Source: Dehalococcoidia bacterium (lineage in GTDB: Bacteria > Chloroflexota > Dehalococcoidia > Plut-88900). From it: DNA of 8,907 nt. Made by a program: the position numbers and the translations under genes. The notes under the pieces are model-generated. The model saw nothing but the letters and a program-made list of their open reading frames with translations, did not search any database and was not told the origin of the DNA. The stretch lies in the NCBI GenBank assembly GCA_012270635.1, contig JAAXHX010000233.1, positions 1 through 8,907 on the forward strand, read 5' to 3'. Below are positions 6,189 through 8,907 of the stretch, in pieces (the stretch's first letter is position 1; every line of letters begins with the position of its first letter).

Positions 6189-6977
6189 GTGCCCGAATTC
6201 CTCCCACCCGAAACCCTGGACCTGAACTGGTGGAAAGTAGTCGTGTTGCTGGCCACGGGCGCCGTGGCAGGTTTCATCAACACGTTCAGCGGAGGTGGCG
6301 CGATGATTACCGTGCCCGCCCTGGTGCTGATGGGCATGCCCGCCGAGATAGCCAATGCCACCAACAGGGTCGGCACGTTGCAGCAGTCGCTCACCAGCGC
6401 CGTCGGCTTCGAGAGGTCGGGCAATCTGGAGAAGAGGGCCGTCCTGCCCATGCTAGTCCCCACGATGTCGGGGGCCGTTTTGGGCGCGCTCCTGGCAACG
6501 TGGATACCGCCGCAGGCCTTCAAACCCCTCATCCTGGGGGTGATGATCGCCTTCGCTCTGCTAATGCTGCTTTTGCCTGAGGTAATAGCGCCGCCGGAAG
6601 GGGCCCGGACCTACACCCTTCGAGAGCGCCCGCTTGGGATTGTCATGCTGTTCGGGGCCGGGGTGTATGCGGGAATGGTGCAGGCGGGGGTGGGATTGAT
6701 CCTGATGATGGCGCTGGCCGCGGGCCTCCGCTACGATTTGACCCGCACCAATGCCCTGAAAGTTGTGTGCACCGCCTTTTTCAGCATCGCGGCATTGGCG
6801 GTATTCATACCCGCCGGTTTCGTGGACTGGGTCCCGGCTATAGTCGTTGCCGCCGGGATGACGGCGGGCGCCATTTTTAGCGTCAGGTTCGTGCTGACCG
6901 TGAGCCAAAGGGTCGTGAAGTGGGTGCTCTTCATAATGGTTTGCCTCACCGCCGGGTCGGCGCTCATATTTACGTGA
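6189..6977 (+). CDS. TauE/SafE (TSUP) family membrane permease
   Basis: This 262-residue polytopic protein belongs to the TSUP family, whose members move sulfite, sulfoacetate, taurine-derived or other organosulfur anions across the inner membrane. The internal two-fold repeat of the family is visible. The first half has GAVAGFINTFSGGGAMITVPAL (24-45) and ATNRVGTLQQSL (57-68). The second has GVYAGMVQAGVGLILMMALA (158-177) and TRTNALKVV (185-193). Hydrophobic spans lie at about 16-34, 38-50, 86-106, 111-132, 148-175, 189-208, 212-235 and 242-262. Length is typical. The start is GTG 6189, supported by GAGG at 6175-6178. The gene follows a terminator-like hairpin, so it probably has its own promoter. 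It converges on the serpin gene, with 36 bp between the two stops. The transported anion cannot be deduced: no sulfonate-degrading gene lies nearby, and the closest sulfur-related genes (desulfurase, scaffold) are in another unit. Confidence 0.9.
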   Translation: MPEFLPPETLDLNWWKVVVLLATGAVAGFINTFSGGGAMITVPALVLMGMPAEIANATNRVGTLQQSLTSAVGFERSGNLEKRAVLPMLVPTMSGAVLGALLATWIPPQAFKPLILGVMIAFALLMLLLPEVIAPPEGARTYTLRERPLGIVMLFGAGVYAGMVQAGVGLILMMALAAGLRYDLTRTNALKVVCTAFFSIAALAVFIPAGFVDWVPAIVVAAGMTAGAIFSVRFVLTVSQRVVKWVLFIMVCLTAGSALIFT

Positions 6978-7013
6978 CCTAGGCGGCGCCGCAGACCCTT
7001 GGAGGCGCGGGGG

Positions 7014-8567
7014 CTACCTGGGATCCAACACCCGACCCACGAACAGGATGGACCCCGTGGGGTTGTCCCGGATGAGGAAGATGAAAGGACGGTCGGCGAT
7101 GAATTGCTTGGGCGGTGGCGGCGAACCCGCGTCCTCGGACGTGACTACGACAACTATCGCCGTGGCCGCTGCGGCCTCCGTGCCCTCTTCTTCCACCAGC
7201 ACGAACCCCTTGTGAAAAACGCCCGAGACCGCCGGGACTCCACCGGCGGCGCAGCGGACGTCCATCCCCGAGAAGTCCGCAGCCCCGGTGAAGGGGGCCG
7301 CCATGCCCATCCCGGCGAGAGTTTCAGCCAGGCTGAAAGCTGATTCAAACTCGAACTTGGGCATGGTCGCTGCAACGTCGTGGAGATTCAGGCTGTCCGT
7401 TATGCCTTTGACCAGGTCTGCGCTCAAGGATTCTTCGAACTCCTTGAACCCCCCCTTGCCGGGGAGCAGGACCAGCATGGAGAGCTCATCGCCCGCGTAG
7501 GGCAACTCCAGCGCCTGGTAGCCGTCCCCCTCGGTATATCTCAGATTGTTCAGCTGGTGCATCATCGGCGCTTCCATGGCGCTGCCGTCGAGCAGGTGGA
7601 AGTCCCGGTCGCGCGTCAGGTCCTTGGGGAAGCTGTGCCGCCATGCAGCGTCGAAATAGATGGCGTTGGTCAGGGTGAGCACGGTGGACGGGTCGATGGC
7701 TCCTTGCGGGACCAGGTTTTTGATCCTATCCTCCGTCTGGTCTTCGACCCACTTGTTGATGGTCTCCCGGGACTTCTCCGGTGCCCCCGCGAAATTCGTT
7801 GACTTCAAGCCTGCCCCGTAGTTCAGGGCGAGGGTGTCCAGATAGGCAGGCGAGAAGCTGCACGAAGATTCGCCCCAGATTGCGTTGGCGACATTGAGCT
7901 TCACCTCCCCCGACTCTTCGCCCTCGGCGGCCTGCCCCCGGGAGGCGAGCTCGGCATCTAGGGAGTTGAGGGTGGGGTGGAGGTCTTCCTGGGGCAGGGT
8001 GTAGTGCATCACCTCGGCGATCTGCCTCTCCGTCTCGCCGCCCGCGCCGGCGTAGAGCATCGCAAAGGCCAGGGAGATGCTGTAGGGGGAGTAGAAGATA
8101 TTGCCGTCCTGGTTTCCAAGGGCGAGGTAGAGGTCCATGGCAAAGGCGTTGTTGCCTTGCACTTGCTGACCGGACTCCGGGGAGCCGACGTTGGAGACGG
8201 ACGCGCGCTCGACCTCGGAGCGAAGGTCGGCACTGAGCGGCGCAGACGTGGTGGGAGTGGGAGTGAAAGGGATGGGAAGCGGTGTGACCATGGGCAGTGG
8301 CGGGGGAGTTGGAAGCAGTGCAACATCGGGCGGTGGCACGGGGGTTGAAAGAGGTGCAACATCGGGCGGTGGCACAGGGGTTGAAAGCGGCGCTGCCGCG
8401 GGTGAAAATACGGAGGTCGGAAGCGGTGCGGCCGTGGAAGTGGGGGCGGGGGTGGAGGGGCCCGTGCCACAGGCCAGGGCGGTCGCCGTAAGGAGGCCGA
8501 TCAGGAGCGCGGCGACCGGCCATCGCAGGAACTTGGAAGTCGACAACCGTTGAAATCGCTCTCTCAT
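7014..8567 (-). CDS. Secreted/lipid-anchored serpin (serine protease inhibitor) with proline-rich linker
   Basis: This 517-residue protein starts with a signal peptide (basic n-region 1-15, hydrophobic WPVAALLIGLLTATA at 16-30) ending in LAC with Cys33, a probable but imperfect lipobox. A Pro/Thr-rich linker (about 34-112) follows, then a full serpin domain (about 135-517). Serpin landmarks are NIFYSPYSISLAFAMLYAGA (156-175), NAIYFDAAWRHSF (301-313), LELPYAGDELSMLVLLPG (353-370), and the C-terminal DRPFIFLIRDNPTGSILFVG (492-511). The reactive-centre loop hinge reads EEGTEAAAATA (460-470), the small-residue pattern required for loop insertion, so an inhibitory serpin is predicted. Counting from P15 Gly462 puts P1-P1' at Thr476-Ser477. 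The stretch from P1' to the conserved RPF motif is about 7 residues longer than in alpha1-antitrypsin and contains PPPP (483-486). ATG 8567 has GGAGG at 8578-8582. It probably protects the cell surface from extracellular proteases; the target is unknown. Confidence 0.94.
   Translation of the reverse strand: MRERFQRLSTSKFLRWPVAALLIGLLTATALACGTGPSTPAPTSTAAPLPTSVFSPAAAPLSTPVPPPDVAPLSTPVPPPDVALLPTPPPLPMVTPLPIPFTPTPTTSAPLSADLRSEVERASVSNVGSPESGQQVQGNNAFAMDLYLALGNQDGNIFYSPYSISLAFAMLYAGAGGETERQIAEVMHYTLPQEDLHPTLNSLDAELASRGQAAEGEESGEVKLNVANAIWGESSCSFSPAYLDTLALNYGAGLKSTNFAGAPEKSRETINKWVEDQTEDRIKNLVPQGAIDPSTVLTLTNAIYFDAAWRHSFPKDLTRDRDFHLLDGSAMEAPMMHQLNNLRYTEGDGYQALELPYAGDELSMLVLLPGKGGFKEFEESLSADLVKGITDSLNLHDVAATMPKFEFESAFSLAETLAGMGMAAPFTGAADFSGMDVRCAAGGVPAVSGVFHKGFVLVEEEGTEAAAATAIVVVVTSEDAGSPPPPKQFIADRPFIFLIRDNPTGSILFVGRVLDPR
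8318..8389. repeat. 36-bp tandem repeat (two copies) in the serpin linker
   Basis: Copies at 8318-8353 and 8354-8389 begin with GTGCAACATCGGGCGGTGGC and differ at only two positions (8340/8376 and 8352/8388). On the coding strand each encodes a 12-residue unit of the type PLSTPVPPPDVA. The repeat is in frame, so copy-number change would lengthen or shorten the linker without breaking the serpin. Confidence 0.9.
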
Positions 8568-8685
8568 CTACCTATATCCTCCTCTCCCTTCCGTAAACAT
8601 TAACTATATTGCAAGAGAAAAGATAGGTGAGGGGCCCGGGGCTCCGCTAAAATGAAAAGGGACGAGTTTCCGACGCGTTGAGACC

Positions 8686-8707
8686 TTGACTTCAAAAATA
8701 GTTGACT
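8686..8707 (+). promoter_or_regulatory. Possible promoter/operator region: direct TTGACT repeats
   Basis: TTGACT occurs at 8686-8691 and again at 8702-8707, 16 bp apart, in an AT-richer stretch of the 221-bp region between the divergent serpin and lipoprotein genes. Each matches a -35 hexamer in five of six bases. The first has TTACAT 17 bp downstream (8709-8714), a poor -10. These could be alternative promoters or a repeated operator for the rightward lipoprotein gene. The evidence is pattern only. Confidence 0.25.
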
Positions 8708-8774
8708 GTTACATGAGCAAAGCATCAAAATCTACACTCAGTGTTCCGCGGCAAAACTTTCCCTTCCTGATACC

Positions 8775-8780
8775 GGAGGA
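8775..8780 (+). promoter_or_regulatory. Shine-Dalgarno site that sets the start of the rightward lipoprotein
   Basis: GGAGGA lies 8 nt before ATG 8789. A closer ATG at 8784 is in another frame and hits TAG after eight codons, so the site serves ATG 8789, which opens a clean signal peptide. Confidence 0.7.
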
Positions 8781-8788
8781 TAAATGGA

Positions 8789-8907
8789 ATGTTCGGTCAG
8801 AATAGAATAGTAAAGCGGGTCTCGCTGGTGTGGCCCGTGCTCCTGGTAGTTCTCGTGGCTGGGGCCCTGGCTTTCGCGGCCTGCAGTGAGCCCTCAACCC
8901 CCACCCC
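8789..8907 (+). CDS. N-terminal part of a secreted lipoprotein (truncated by the window edge)
   Basis: Thirty-nine codons are present before the sequence ends. The peptide has a basic n-region (NRIVKR, 5-10), a hydrophobic core WPVLLVVLVAGALAF (15-29) and AAC with Cys32, followed by SEPSTPT, the start of a Pro/Thr/Ser-rich linker. This is a typical lipoprotein signal peptide and resembles the opening of the divergent serpin and of the lipoprotein at the left edge. ATG 8789 is supported by GGAGGA 8 nt upstream. The mature domain lies outside the window, so no function can be given; another serpin or any other surface lipoprotein would be compatible. Confidence 0.75.
   Translation, partial: MFGQNRIVKRVSLVWPVLLVVLVAGALAFAACSEPSTPT

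Noticed and set aside
6978..7013. Possible bidirectional terminator between the convergent exporter and serpin genes
   Set aside because: Only a short GGCGGCGCCGCC-like GC palindrome is present, with no U-tract on either side; 36 bp is too little evidence.
8318..8389. Possible CRISPR-like repeat
   Set aside because: The copies are directly adjacent with no spacer and lie in frame within the serpin linker.
7726..8523. 265-residue minus-strand frame overlapping the serpin
   Set aside because: Same strand but another frame; the composition (Arg/His/Pro/Ala) has no domain signal, whereas the serpin frame is full-length and canonical.
8709..8897. 62-residue minus-strand frame near the right edge
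   Set aside because: It lies opposite the signal peptide of the rightward lipoprotein, which has a good ribosome-binding site; the antisense peptide shows no recognisable feature.

Overview
This is a GC-rich bacterial window with tightly packed genes. GTG and TTG starts are common, Shine-Dalgarno signals are weak or absent for several genes, and three secreted proteins have signal peptides; two of them have long Pro/Thr/Ser-rich linkers, and the third is cut off just as such a stretch begins. That style, together with a lipoprotein-type serpin, suggests Chloroflexota (Dehalococcoidia/SAR202-like) or a similar uncultured lineage. This is an inference from gene style, not a phylogenetic result. 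No rRNA, tRNA, CRISPR array, insertion sequence or phage gene was seen.

Left part (about 1-3524, minus strand). A run of genes reads leftwards: an intramembrane site-2 (M50) zinc protease, a cysteine desulfurase, an IscU/NifU-type Fe-S scaffold, a CTP-dependent polyprenol/dolichol-kinase-like membrane protein, and the N-terminus of a lipoprotein cut by the window edge. Gaps between the first four genes are 7, 25 and 19 bp, so they are probably one operon. The desulfurase would supply sulfur to the scaffold. The scaffold lacks the third cysteine ligand normally found after the histidine in IscU.

Middle part (3525-6977, plus strand). A compact divergent intergenic region carries good -10 boxes on both strands. 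It leads into cinA (a two-domain CinA/PncC protein for nicotinamide-nucleotide salvage), followed after 33 bp by a zinc-dependent medium-chain alcohol dehydrogenase. A strong GC hairpin closes this unit. A separate TauE/SafE (TSUP) membrane exporter with a GTG start follows.

Right part (6978-8907). A secreted serpin on the minus strand is convergent with the exporter. Its long proline-rich linker contains a 36-bp tandem repeat, and its reactive-centre loop has an intact inhibitory-type hinge and a predicted Thr-Ser scissile bond. Divergent from it, across a 221-bp AT-richer region, is the beginning of another lipoprotein, cut off by the window edge.

Most of the content is housekeeping or accessory metabolism. 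The points most worth a second look are the cysteine-deficient IscU homologue beside an intact cysteine desulfurase, the lipid-anchored serpin, and the site-2 protease with only a partial CBS-like tail.
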